NCBI GenBank assembly: GCA_902491795.1
Contig: CABUIX010000015.1
Span: 1-41,756, forward strand
Length of the DNA stretch: 41,756 nucleotides
Source: an uncultured Bacteroidales bacterium
GTDB lineage: Bacteria; Bacteroidota; Bacteroidia; Bacteroidales; UBA932
Direction: 5' to 3'
Below are positions 1 to 7,549 of this stretch, one piece after another; the first letter of the stretch is position 1; every line of letters starts with the position of its first letter. Below the pieces are notes generated by a model. The model made no database searches, was not told the DNA's origin, and saw only the letters and a program-made list of their open reading frames with translations. The position numbers and the translations under genes are program-made.

Positions 1-812
1 TCCACAACCTCATTTGCACGCTCTCCGCAGGCGGCCATGACGATCACGTCAGCTTCCCCCTGCTTGGCTATCGCATGCTGAAGAACAGTCTTTCCGCAGC
101 CGAAAGGCCCGGGGATGAATCCTGTTCCGCCTTCAGCTATCGGGTCGAAGGTGTCTATGACGCGCACGCCCGTTTCCATTATCTTGCGCGGACGCGGCTT
201 CTCCCTGTAATTCTTTATCGCAACCTTGACGGGCCATTTCTGAGTCATGGTTACTTCGACGTCTTCTCCGGACGCATCCGTAAGAACAGCAACGACCTTG
301 TCGATGTTGTATTTTCCTGCTGGAGCAACCTCCTTGACGGTGTATTCGCCCTTGAATGAGAACGGTACCATGATTTTGTGAGGCAACCAGCCTTCCTTGA
401 CTTCTCCCAGCCAGTCGGCTGCGATCACCTTGTCACCCGGTTTTGCAATAGGAGTGAAATCCCAAAGCTTCTTGTGGTCGAGAGCCTCGGTGTATTCGCC
501 TCTCTTGAGGAACACACCCTCCATTGTTGTCAAGTCGTTCTGCAGTCCGTCATAGATGCTGGACAGAAGTCCGGGGCCGAGAGTCGCTTCAAGCATCTTG
601 CCCAGAAACTCGACATTGTCGCCGTTTTTCAGTCCGCGCGTACTCTCGAAGACCTGTACAGAAGCCTTGTCTCCGTTGACCTTGATCACCTCGGCAAGAA
701 GCCGTGTGCCGGACAGGTCGATGTAGCAGAGCTCATTTTCGGCTACTGGACCGTCCACTGCCACAGTCACGAGGTTGGAGACTATGCCCGTTACCTTTCC
801 TGTTGTCTTCAT
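1..812 (-). CDS. ntpA: V-type ATP synthase/ATPase subunit A (3' end outside window)
   Basis: This is the catalytic, nucleotide-binding subunit of the V1 headpiece, which couples ATP hydrolysis or synthesis to H+ or Na+ movement. I translated it from the reverse complement. The first ~70 residues form the N-terminal beta-barrel, followed by the A-subunit-specific insertion. The P-loop GPFGCGKT lies near residue 234, where A subunits normally have it, followed by CGERANE. About 270 of an expected ~585 residues are present. The ATG at 812 overlaps the stop of the DUF2764 gene in an ATGA, which fixes the start and implies translational coupling. The remaining subunits (B, D, I, K) are expected beyond position 1. 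H+ or Na+ specificity cannot be judged without subunit K. Confidence 0.95.
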   Translation of the reverse strand, partial: MKTTGKVTGIVSNLVTVAVDGPVAENELCYIDLSGTRLLAEVIKVNGDKASVQVFESTRGLKNGDNVEFLGKMLEATLGPGLLSSIYDGLQNDLTTMEGVFLKRGEYTEALDHKKLWDFTPIAKPGDKVIAADWLGEVKEGWLPHKIMVPFSFKGEYTVKEVAPAGKYNIDKVVAVLTDASGEDVEVTMTQKWPVKVAIKNYREKPRPRKIMETGVRVIDTFDPIAEGGTGFIPGPFGCGKTVLQHAIAKQGEADVIVMAACGERANEVV

Positions 813-1417
813 ATAATGTTGTTTTTCTTGTTGTCGTATGTTGCCCTGATTTCTTCGACCAGTCTGCGGAACAGGCTGTGCCCCGTATCGGAATCCAGTT
901 TGTCCCACCGGTCGATGATCTTCAGCTTTGCGATGAAGCCGAGAATTGCCTCGATGTCGAAGACATCCATCACCGTGATTTCGTCGATCTTCTTCCACAT
1001 CAGGTCGTCCAGACCCCTTTCCCTCTTCAGGATATCCTGGCCTTCAAGCACTGCCATGATCTCCTGCCGGCCTTCAAACGCGGAGTCGTCCCATCCGTCA
1101 GGAATCACCTTGTCCATTTCGTCGGGTCTTCCGAGGGATTTGTTGAGATATTCCACCTTGACGTTGCGGAGATTGAGGTCGTAGCCGAAAAACTCACGGA
1201 TGAAGCGGTTCGCATGCCCCAGTGTCCTGGAGTAGAATTCCGCATCGAGGTTTTCGGCCTCATAGCCCGAAAGCAGAAGGTCAACGAGCCTGTTGTCCTT
1301 TTGCGAAAGCTGTTCGCGAATGGACTGTATGATTTGTTCTGCCTGCAGACGGGTGCTTTTGATCCCCGCTGCCTGCATGGTCGGCAGGCTGGCGACAATG
1401 TATTCGTAGTTGTTCAT
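809..1417 (-). CDS. DUF2764 protein of the V-ATPase operon
   Basis: This 202-residue soluble, charged, probably helical protein lies between subunits E and A. It starts MNNYEYIVASLP and has no signal peptide or membrane segment. The family is recognised by its N-terminus, overall length and position: Bacteroidetes V-ATPase operons carry DUF2764 at this point and lack an obvious subunit C/d gene. It is therefore inferred, not shown, to be a stalk or assembly subunit replacing C/d. Its stop overlaps the subunit A start (ATGA), and it begins 1 bp after the subunit E stop codon, so the three should be made together. No catalytic motif is visible. Confidence 0.85.
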   Translation of the reverse strand: MNNYEYIVASLPTMQAAGIKSTRLQAEQIIQSIREQLSQKDNRLVDLLLSGYEAENLDAEFYSRTLGHANRFIREFFGYDLNLRNVKVEYLNKSLGRPDEMDKVIPDGWDDSAFEGRQEIMAVLEGQDILKRERGLDDLMWKKIDEITVMDVFDIEAILGFIAKLKIIDRWDKLDSDTGHSLFRRLVEEIRATYDNKKNNII

Positions 1418-1418
1418 C

Positions 1419-2021
1419 CTAACCGAAGAGAATCTTTCTGGTTACGGGGCGGAGATATTCCGCGATGAGTTCCCTGAAGGTTTCGTCACTGAAGCTTACA
1501 AACCAGCTGCCGTCTTTCGGCCCGATGGTGAAACCGCCCTGGATTTTCTTTGAGAACTCGGCCTTGACTCCCTTTCCTATGGCCTTCCCGAGTTCCGAAG
1601 ATACCCATTTCTCGAGGTCTTTCTGCATTGACGCAGGGAGCACGAGGGTTATGTCCGTGGCTTCCGGGTTGAATTTTTCGGCGACTGTGCGGATGATCTC
1701 CCTGATGAATTCCTTGTCGGCAAGAGCCTTGTCTGCCTTGTCGGAAATTACCGCATTCACAAGCAGGTCCTCGATGTCTTTTCTGGTGGCCTGCAGACTC
1801 TGTGCTGATGCCATCCTGATGTCGGACTCGGCCTTTTCCTTGAGCGCTGAAGCTGATTTTTCGGCCTCGGCAACTATGGCTGCAGCCTCTTTCCGTGCTG
1901 AACTTTTGATTTCCTCGGCTTCGGCGCGTGCCTTGGCAAGCAGCAGTTCGCCTTCTTCCCTTCCTTTTGACAAGCCTTCATTGTACAGCTTGTCCGTGAG
2001 TTCCTGTAGTTTGTTGGACAT
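1419..2021 (-). CDS. ntpE: V-type ATP synthase subunit E
   Basis: This is the peripheral-stalk subunit that holds the V1 head against the membrane part. The 200-residue length is typical. The N-terminal half (about residues 1-90) is a long Ala/Glu/Lys-rich helix with heptad-like spacing. The C-terminal half is a compact domain ending in RPVTRKILFG. It is the first gene of the operon. A promoter lies ~50 bp upstream and the start ATG is unambiguous. Gene order E-DUF2764-A is the usual Bacteroidetes arrangement. Confidence 0.93.
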   Translation of the reverse strand: MSNKLQELTDKLYNEGLSKGREEGELLLAKARAEAEEIKSSARKEAAAIVAEAEKSASALKEKAESDIRMASAQSLQATRKDIEDLLVNAVISDKADKALADKEFIREIIRTVAEKFNPEATDITLVLPASMQKDLEKWVSSELGKAIGKGVKAEFSKKIQGGFTIGPKDGSWFVSFSDETFRELIAEYLRPVTRKILFG

Positions 2022-2067
2022 ATTCTAGAGTAGTGTTATTATTCTGTTATGCTTTGGCTTAGCAAAG

Positions 2068-2098
2068 CAAATTTAGAAACTTTTTGTGCCATATCCAA
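2068..2098 (-). promoter_or_regulatory. Promoter of the V-ATPase operon
   Basis: Read on the minus strand, a -33 TTG (2098-2096) is followed by 20 bp and then TAAATTTG (2075-2068), a full match to the Bacteroidetes -7 consensus TAnnTTTG. The likely start site is near 2062, about 40 nt upstream of the subunit E ATG. A 6-bp inverted repeat (gctttg-gcttag-caaagc, 2051-2068) touches the -7 box and the start site and could be an operator. Confidence 0.7.
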
Positions 2099-2177
2099 TA
2101 AATATCTGTATATGTTGGCCTCCTCGTGCATGAATGCGGGCAGCCCCTCGCCTCACTGAAATTTCCATGCCAAAGAC

Positions 2178-2208
2178 ATAAAAAAGGCAGACCATGCCGG
2201 CCTGCCTT
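2178..2208 (-). terminator. Rho-independent terminator of the decarboxylase operon
   Basis: On the minus strand, a 10-bp stem AAGGCAGGCC / GGTCTGCCTT (one G-T pair) with loop GGCAT is followed directly by a run of T. It lies about 40 nt past the stop of the beta subunit gene and separates the decarboxylase operon from the V-ATPase operon. Confidence 0.9.
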
Positions 2209-2249
2209 GTGCACACTCCTCAAGGGAGCGCGGAATTTCTGAAAGTCTG

Positions 2250-3395
2250 TTATCCGAGGAAACCGAGCAGGATGCCGGCCGCAACCGCTGATCCTATGAC
2301 GCCGGCCACGTTGGGCGCCATGGCGTGCATGAGAAGATGGTTGGACGGATCCGCTTCCAGACCTGCCATTTCTGAAACTCTGGCCGAATCGGGCACAGCT
2401 GATACACCTGCATTTCCTATAAGAGGATTGATCTTGTTGGCTTCGTCCTTTATGAACAGGTTCATCAGCTTGACGAACAGTACACCGCCCGTGGTCGCAA
2501 TCACGAAGGAGATGAATCCAAGCATGAATATCTTGAGCGAGTTTGCTGTGAGGAACACGTCTGCCTGTGTGGATGCTCCAACCGTAAGGCCGATGAGGGT
2601 CGTGACCACGTCAATGAGCGGTCCGCTGGCAGTGGTGGCAAGTCTCTTTGTCACGCCGCTTTCCTTCAGAAGGTTGCCGAAGAACAGCATGCCCAGCAGG
2701 GGAAGGCCTGACGGCACGATGAATGCCGTGCAGATGAATCCCACGATAGGGAAAATGATTTTTTCCCTCTGGCTCACTGTGCGGGGCTTCTTCATTCTGA
2801 TGAGCCTTTCCTTCTTTGTGGTCAGCAGCTTCATTATGGGCTTTTGGATCACCGGCACCAGGGCCATATAGGAGTAAGCCGAAACTGCAATTGCTCCCAT
2901 GAGGTGAGGTGCGAGCTTGGAACTGAGGAAGATTGCGGTGGGGCCGTCAGCTCCTCCGATGATTCCTATGGCTCCTGCCTCATTGGGCTCGAACCCAAGT
3001 GCGAGGGAAAGCAGATATGCGCCGAAAATGCCAAGTTGCGCTGCGGCGCCGATCAATATGAGCCTGGGCTGTGATATCAGGGCGGAAAAGTCCGTCATCG
3101 CTCCGATGCCGAGGAATATGAGCGGGGGATACCAGCCTTTAAGAACTCCCTGGTGAAGGATGTTCAGCACTGATCCCTGTTCATAAATACCTACCTGCAG
3201 ACCCTGGAAAATCGGAATGTTTCCGACAATCATTCCAAAGCCGATGGGCACGAGGAGCAAAGGTTCCCATTTTTTTGCAATTCCGAGCGTTATGAAGATG
3301 ATTCCGATGAGAATCATCACCAGATGCTGCCATGTGCAGTTTGCAAAACCGGTGAACTGCCAGAATTGCTGAAGACTTTCAACTACAGTTTCCAT
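2250..3395 (-). CDS. mmdB: Na+-translocating decarboxylase beta subunit (OadB/MmdB family)
   Basis: This is the integral-membrane subunit that decarboxylates the carboxybiotin on the carrier protein and uses the energy to export Na+. The protein is 381 residues with many hydrophobic helices. The family signature GGADGPT is at residues 147-153; its Asp (D150) corresponds to the essential membrane Asp of OadB. A second polar helix near 'GNLLKESGVTKRL' is also typical. Its ATG shares one base with the stop of the biotin carrier gene (TGATG). It is the last gene of the four-gene operon and is followed by a strong terminator. Substrate is inferred from the alpha subunit. Confidence 0.95.
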   Translation of the reverse strand: METVVESLQQFWQFTGFANCTWQHLVMILIGIIFITLGIAKKWEPLLLVPIGFGMIVGNIPIFQGLQVGIYEQGSVLNILHQGVLKGWYPPLIFLGIGAMTDFSALISQPRLILIGAAAQLGIFGAYLLSLALGFEPNEAGAIGIIGGADGPTAIFLSSKLAPHLMGAIAVSAYSYMALVPVIQKPIMKLLTTKKERLIRMKKPRTVSQREKIIFPIVGFICTAFIVPSGLPLLGMLFFGNLLKESGVTKRLATTASGPLIDVVTTLIGLTVGASTQADVFLTANSLKIFMLGFISFVIATTGGVLFVKLMNLFIKDEANKINPLIGNAGVSAVPDSARVSEMAGLEADPSNHLLMHAMAPNVAGVIGSAVAAGILLGFLG

Positions 3396-3829
3396 CAGCC
3401 GATGGTCACGATTTTTGCGTCCTCAAGAACGGAGTCGCCCTTCGAAACATGTACGGCCGTAACGGTGCCGTCGCAGTCTGAGAGGATTTCGTTCTCCATT
3501 TTCATTGCTTCGATCACGGCTACTTTCTGACCGCGCTTCACTGTGCTGCCTTCCTTGACGTCGACACTGATGACGACACCGGGAAGAGGTGAAACAATTG
3601 CCTTTCCTGCTCCGCCTGCCTTGGGCGCTGCCGCAGGAGCGGCAGGAGCAGCTGCTGCGGGTGCAGGAGCTGCTGCAGGGGCCGGTGCAGCAGCCGCTGC
3701 TGGAGCCTCATTTTCCATTTCGACATTGTAATCGACTCCGTTTACGGAGACGCTGGCGTTCTTGCCTTCAATGCCATTTACGGCAACATCGTAGTTCTTG
3801 CCGTTGATCTTGAATTTGTATGTTTTCAT
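3395..3829 (-). CDS. mmdC: Biotin carboxyl carrier subunit of the Na+-pumping decarboxylase
   Basis: This is a mobile carrier that moves CO2 as carboxybiotin between the carboxyltransferase and the membrane pump. The 144-residue protein has a small N-terminal domain (1-40), an Ala/Pro-rich flexible linker (about 41-72) and a C-terminal biotinyl domain (about 75-144). The biotinylation motif is EAMKM, with Lys110. I chose the ATG at 3829, not a GTG or ATG further upstream, because it overlaps the preceding stop as ATGA and starts with the usual family N-terminus MKTYKFKING. Confidence 0.95.
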   Translation of the reverse strand: MKTYKFKINGKNYDVAVNGIEGKNASVSVNGVDYNVEMENEAPAAAAAPAPAAAPAPAAAAPAAPAAAPKAGGAGKAIVSPLPGVVISVDVKEGSTVKRGQKVAVIEAMKMENEILSDCDGTVTAVHVSKGDSVLEDAKIVTIG

Positions 3830-4239
3830 CTTTGTGTTGATTTTCTGAAGTTGCGTTCCTTGTTGTCCCATCCGGAAGCCTTGTGGCGGATGGTTATGAT
3901 TCCGGGTTCGATGTCATGCACGCCGTCGTCAAGATAGAGGTGGAGAGCCATGGCAATTGCCGCGGCGGTGTCATCGCTGCCTGTCTCGGCATTCAGCGCG
4001 AGTGCAATGGCGGCCGCCACCGCATTCTCGTCATCTTTAGTCTTGGACGCGCTTTCCTTTTTCCCGAACTTGATCTGCCCGGAGAAGATCTTTCCGGACA
4101 GGGTATAGATGCAGAACAGTATCACCAGGGCGCAGAACACCACGCAGATGCTGATCAGCGTCAGTGTCCATCCGTGGGGGTCGACCTCCGCCATCCTGTC
4201 GGCGCCGGCCGTCAGAAGGCTATAAAGGAAGGTTGTCAT
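3826..4239 (-). CDS. mmdD: OadG-family gamma/delta subunit of the decarboxylase
   Basis: This small single-pass membrane protein is thought to anchor and assemble the decarboxylase complex. It is about 137 residues from the ATG at 4239 (MTTFLYSLL). One hydrophobic segment (about residues 22-45, LTLISICVVFCALVILF) is followed by a charged cytoplasmic tail with the Ala-rich 'AIAMALHLYLDD' stretch found in Bacteroidetes OadG proteins. The start lies 20 bp inside the end of the alpha subunit gene; a further upstream ATG at 4275 would add 12 basic residues and is less likely. Its stop overlaps the carrier start (ATGA). Confidence 0.85.
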   Translation of the reverse strand: MTTFLYSLLTAGADRMAEVDPHGWTLTLISICVVFCALVILFCIYTLSGKIFSGQIKFGKKESASKTKDDENAVAAAIALALNAETGSDDTAAAIAMALHLYLDDGVHDIEPGIITIRHKASGWDNKERNFRKSTQR

Positions 4240-5782
4240 GTTTCTTTGCCGGTATTTCCTGATGCTTGCCCTCAAGAGCAGCGAGCGCGCGTATTACGCG
4301 GAAGCGGGTGTTCCTGGGCTCGATCACGTCTTCAATGTATCCTTTCTTGGCTGCCTGGTAGGGATTGCAGAAGAGGTCATTGTATTCGTTTTTCCTCTTT
4401 TCCGCAAGTTCGGCCTTCTTCTCGGGGTCGGTCTCTGCCTTGAGCTCCTTGCCGTAAATGATTCCGATTGCGCCGTCTGCTCCCATGACCGCAATGTTTG
4501 CTGAAGGCCATGCATAATTGATGTCGCCGCGCAGCTGCTTGCAGCTCATCACGATATGAGCTCCGCCGTAGCTCTTCCTCAGTGTCACGGTAACCTTGGG
4601 CACTGTGGCTTCTCCATATGCATATAGGAGTTTCGCGCCGTTGGTTATGATGGCACCGTATTCCTGCTGCGTGCCGCAGAGGAAGCCGGGAACATCGACG
4701 AGGGTGACAAGGGGAATGTTGAACGCGTCGCAGAAGCGCACGAAGCGTGCAGCCTTGCGGGATGCGTTTATGTCAAGCACTCCAGCAAGGATGCGGGGCT
4801 GGTTTGCAACTATTCCCACGCTCTTTCCTCCCATGTGCGCGAATCCGACAATTATGTTCTTTGCATAATGCTCATGCACTTCGAAGAAGTCTCCGTCGTC
4901 AACGATGCTTCTGATGACTCCGTACATGTCATAAGCCTTGTTGGGATTGTCGGGGATTATGTCGTTGAGAGTGTCGTCAACCCTTGAGACGGGATCGTTT
5001 GTGGGACGCTCCGGAGCGGATTCCAGATTGTTCTGGGGAAGGAAGCTCAGGAGTTTCTTTATCTTGGCTATGCCTTCTTCCTCGGTAGGGGCGCTGAAGT
5101 GGGCCACTCCGGACTTGGAAGTGTGGACGGAGGCTCCGCCGAGCTGCTCCTGGTCAACTGATTCTCCGGTAACTGACTTTACAACACTGGGGCCCGTAAG
5201 GAACATGTATGAAGTGTTCTCCACCATGAGGGTGAAGTCCGTGAGGGCGGGGGAGTATACTGCACCGCCGGCGCAGGGCCCGAAGATTCCGCTGATCTGG
5301 GGAACCACACCGCTCGCAAGGATGTTCCTCTCGAATATTTCACCATATCCCGCCAGTGAGTCTATTCCTTCCTGTATGCGGGCTCCGCCTGAATCGTTGA
5401 GCCCGATGATGGGTGCTCCGGTACGGGTAGCCATGTCCATGACCTTGCAGATTTTCTCCGACATGGTCTTGGAGAGAGAACCTCCGTTGACAGTGAAGTC
5501 CTGGGCGAAAACATAGACGAGACGTCCGTCGATGGTGCCGTATCCGGTCACTACTCCGTCACCGTCGGTATGGGATGCGTCCATCCCGAAATCGGTGCAG
5601 CGGTGCTGCACGAACATGTCGAATTCCTCGAAGCTGCCCGGATCAAGCAATTTTGCAAGCCTTTCCCTTGCGGTAAGTTTGCCTTTCTCGTGCTGGGCGT
5701 CTATGCGCTTCTGTCCGCCGCCGAGTTTTGCAGATGCGCGGCGGAGGGTCAATTCCTTGATTTTGTCTTGTTGAATACTCAT
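4220..5782 (-). CDS. mmdA: Methylmalonyl-CoA decarboxylase/propionyl-CoA carboxylase-type carboxyltransferase alpha subunit
   Basis: This cytoplasmic enzyme transfers the carboxyl group of (S)-methylmalonyl-CoA to biotin, giving propionyl-CoA; it is the last CoA step of the succinate-to-propionate route. At 520 residues it has the usual length. The N-terminus carries ARERLAKLLD; the two crotonase-like carboxyltransferase halves are visible, including GGARIQEG, 'GPCAGGAVYSPALTDF' and, in the second half, VDVPGFLCG. No biotin carboxylase domain is fused or adjacent, so it fits the decarboxylase rather than an ATP-driven carboxylase. It is the first gene of the operon mmdA-D-C-B. Confidence 0.93.
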   Translation of the reverse strand: MSIQQDKIKELTLRRASAKLGGGQKRIDAQHEKGKLTARERLAKLLDPGSFEEFDMFVQHRCTDFGMDASHTDGDGVVTGYGTIDGRLVYVFAQDFTVNGGSLSKTMSEKICKVMDMATRTGAPIIGLNDSGGARIQEGIDSLAGYGEIFERNILASGVVPQISGIFGPCAGGAVYSPALTDFTLMVENTSYMFLTGPSVVKSVTGESVDQEQLGGASVHTSKSGVAHFSAPTEEEGIAKIKKLLSFLPQNNLESAPERPTNDPVSRVDDTLNDIIPDNPNKAYDMYGVIRSIVDDGDFFEVHEHYAKNIIVGFAHMGGKSVGIVANQPRILAGVLDINASRKAARFVRFCDAFNIPLVTLVDVPGFLCGTQQEYGAIITNGAKLLYAYGEATVPKVTVTLRKSYGGAHIVMSCKQLRGDINYAWPSANIAVMGADGAIGIIYGKELKAETDPEKKAELAEKRKNEYNDLFCNPYQAAKKGYIEDVIEPRNTRFRVIRALAALEGKHQEIPAKKHDNLPL

Positions 5783-5828
5783 ATCATCGATAGTCTGAGC
5801 ATACGCGAACGTAATGCAAAAAATCGGA

Positions 5829-5836
5829 CAAAGATA
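5829..5836 (-). promoter_or_regulatory. Promoter -7 box of the decarboxylase operon
   Basis: TATCTTTG on the minus strand matches TAnnTTTG exactly, about 47 nt upstream of the mmdA ATG. No good TTG lies 19-20 bp upstream, but the upstream DNA is very AT-rich. Confidence 0.6.
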
Positions 5837-5954
5837 ACTATAATTTTATTATTTATTATTCTTTTTTCTTTGCTTTTGCTCTGCAATTTTCATGTTTGCA
5901 GCAGGCGGGGAAACAGTATGACGCGGATTTCAGGTCCTGCATGATGCCTAACAT

Positions 5955-6000
5955 GAAGGCGGCGGGGGAACCTGCACCAGCAGGGGCCTCCGCCGCCTTC
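5955..6000 (-). terminator. Strong GC-rich hairpin after the DUF4301 gene
   Basis: An 11-bp perfect stem (GAAGGCGGCGG / CCGCCGCCTTC) encloses a second stem (CCTGC / GCAGG). It begins 16 nt past the DUF4301 stop on the minus strand. There is no T-run after it, so it may act as a factor-assisted terminator or as a 3'-end stabiliser rather than a classical terminator. The rest of 5783-6015 holds only the mmdA promoter and AT-rich DNA. Confidence 0.6.
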
Positions 6001-6015
6001 CTTTCTGTCTGATTT

Positions 6016-7512
6016 CTATGCCAGATGGGCCGGCCTCAGCAGGTCGAGGACGGTCTTGACGGGATTGAAGGTCTCTGCGGGAACTTCCACGAACAGGGTG
6101 TTCCAGTCGGACATGGATCCGTTCCACAGTCCAGGCAGTTCGAGAGCCTTGAGCTCGCGGCCCTGATAGCTCTTTGAACTTATGAGTCCCGTCTCTTCGT
6201 CAACGTGGTCGAGCAGGTTGAATTTGTCGCCCTTGTAGTCCTTCAGGCAGCATACGATGTCCACGGGATTGAAGTGCGTCGCCGCCTTCATCTGCTCCAC
6301 GGCGTGCGGATCCTGCCTGTTGATCTGGGCCGCCTCCAGAATCTGCAGGGAGGTTGACCCGTCCTTGTCTCTTATTATGAAGGGACCGCCTCCGGGTTCT
6401 CCTTCGTTCCTTACCATTCCGCAGACCCTTACAGGGCGGTTGAGTTTGGCGCGGAGCTTCTCGGCCCTGTCGCGGCAGTCCTTGGCCTCCGGCATCTCGA
6501 TGCAGAGTTCATCTCTGAGGAATGTTTCTATCTCGTTGCACAGTGTCTGGCATTCCGGCGTCATGAAGGGGTCGTCGAGATTCATGATCCGTCCGGGTAT
6601 GAACGCGAAGTCGGACATTTCCTTGCGCATCACGGTGATCTGGTCCAGGGCGAAGATGTATCCGCGAATGCGGTCACGCAGCTGCAGTGCACGGCCCATC
6701 AGGACCTTTTTCCATTTCCAGGTGACAGGCTGCATCCTTTCCACGCAGACATTGTCGATGTTCTTGATGGAAACCAGTTCCGAATCAAGCGCGTTGAGAT
6801 TGTGGATCAGCGCACCGTGTCCTGCCGGGCGCGTAAGGATGCTTCCGTCTTCCTTGAGGAAAGGCTTGCCGCTGCTGTCTACGGCAATCGTGTCGGTTTC
6901 CTTGTCCTGGCAGGTGAATTCAACGTTGTAGTGAACGTTGTAGCGCTCTTCGTATTTGTCCTTGATGTCCGCAACAGCCTGCTCAAAGAGCTCCCGGTGT
7001 TCCGGCGATATGGTGACGGTTATGTTCACGCTTCCGTCGGCGTTCCGCATGTAGGCCTGTCCTTCGACAAAATGTTCGGCAAGGGCGGTGCGGACCTCAT
7101 CGGGATAGCGGTGGAACTTCAGGACTCCCTTGGGCTTGCTCCCGTAGGCAAGGCCTTCAGCGGTAAGCAGCCTGCGGGCCACCTGTGAAGGGTTGTACGG
7201 TGCCTTGCCGAAAACTTCGGGGCTGTAGAACGCAAAGCGTTCAATATTGTCGCTGAGTGTCTTGACAGCTTCGTTTGGCTCGTCCATGCCCGCAAAGATG
7301 TCCTTGAACATCCTGGAGGCTGCTCCCGATGCAGGGACGAATTTGCAGCGGCCGTCGGTCTGCGCGGTTTCACTGTACTTTACGGCTTCTTCGGCCTGGG
7401 CTTCGGTCAGCCTTTCAATGCCTTTTTCCGGAGTCGCCGAAGCTACGATCTCAAGCCAGGGAAACCCCTTGCGGAAACGTTCGACCTGGGCGTTGATTTT
7501 CTCCTTGTTCAT
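6016..7512 (-). CDS. DUF4301 family protein
   Basis: This is a 498-residue soluble protein without signal peptide or membrane helices, recognised as the Bacteroidetes DUF4301 family. Near residues 59-70 it has PASGAASRMFK, which resembles the glycine-rich, Arg-containing nucleotide loop of sugar-1-phosphate nucleotidyltransferases. GHGALIHNLN followed by KNIDNV (about 245-270) resembles the substrate loops of UDP-sugar pyrophosphorylases. A nucleotidyltransferase-like role is therefore an inference; no reaction is established by the sequence. It starts 37 bp after the PdxB-like gene in the same direction and is probably the last gene of the recF transcript. Confidence 0.85.
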   Translation of the reverse strand: MNKEKINAQVERFRKGFPWLEIVASATPEKGIERLTEAQAEEAVKYSETAQTDGRCKFVPASGAASRMFKDIFAGMDEPNEAVKTLSDNIERFAFYSPEVFGKAPYNPSQVARRLLTAEGLAYGSKPKGVLKFHRYPDEVRTALAEHFVEGQAYMRNADGSVNITVTISPEHRELFEQAVADIKDKYEERYNVHYNVEFTCQDKETDTIAVDSSGKPFLKEDGSILTRPAGHGALIHNLNALDSELVSIKNIDNVCVERMQPVTWKWKKVLMGRALQLRDRIRGYIFALDQITVMRKEMSDFAFIPGRIMNLDDPFMTPECQTLCNEIETFLRDELCIEMPEAKDCRDRAEKLRAKLNRPVRVCGMVRNEGEPGGGPFIIRDKDGSTSLQILEAAQINRQDPHAVEQMKAATHFNPVDIVCCLKDYKGDKFNLLDHVDEETGLISSKSYQGRELKALELPGLWNGSMSDWNTLFVEVPAETFNPVKTVLDLLRPAHLA

Positions 7513-7549
7513 GGTTTTTCAGTTTTTGTGTTTTATGGTTTTTCTTGTA

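Noticed and set aside
3589..3726. GC-rich repetitive stretch as a possible repeat element
   Set aside because: It is the Ala/Pro linker of the biotin carrier, a normal feature of that family.
3830..3871. Longer N-terminus for the biotin carrier
   Set aside because: Would extend the gene into the OadG subunit; ATG 3829 has the ATGA overlap and the family N-terminus.
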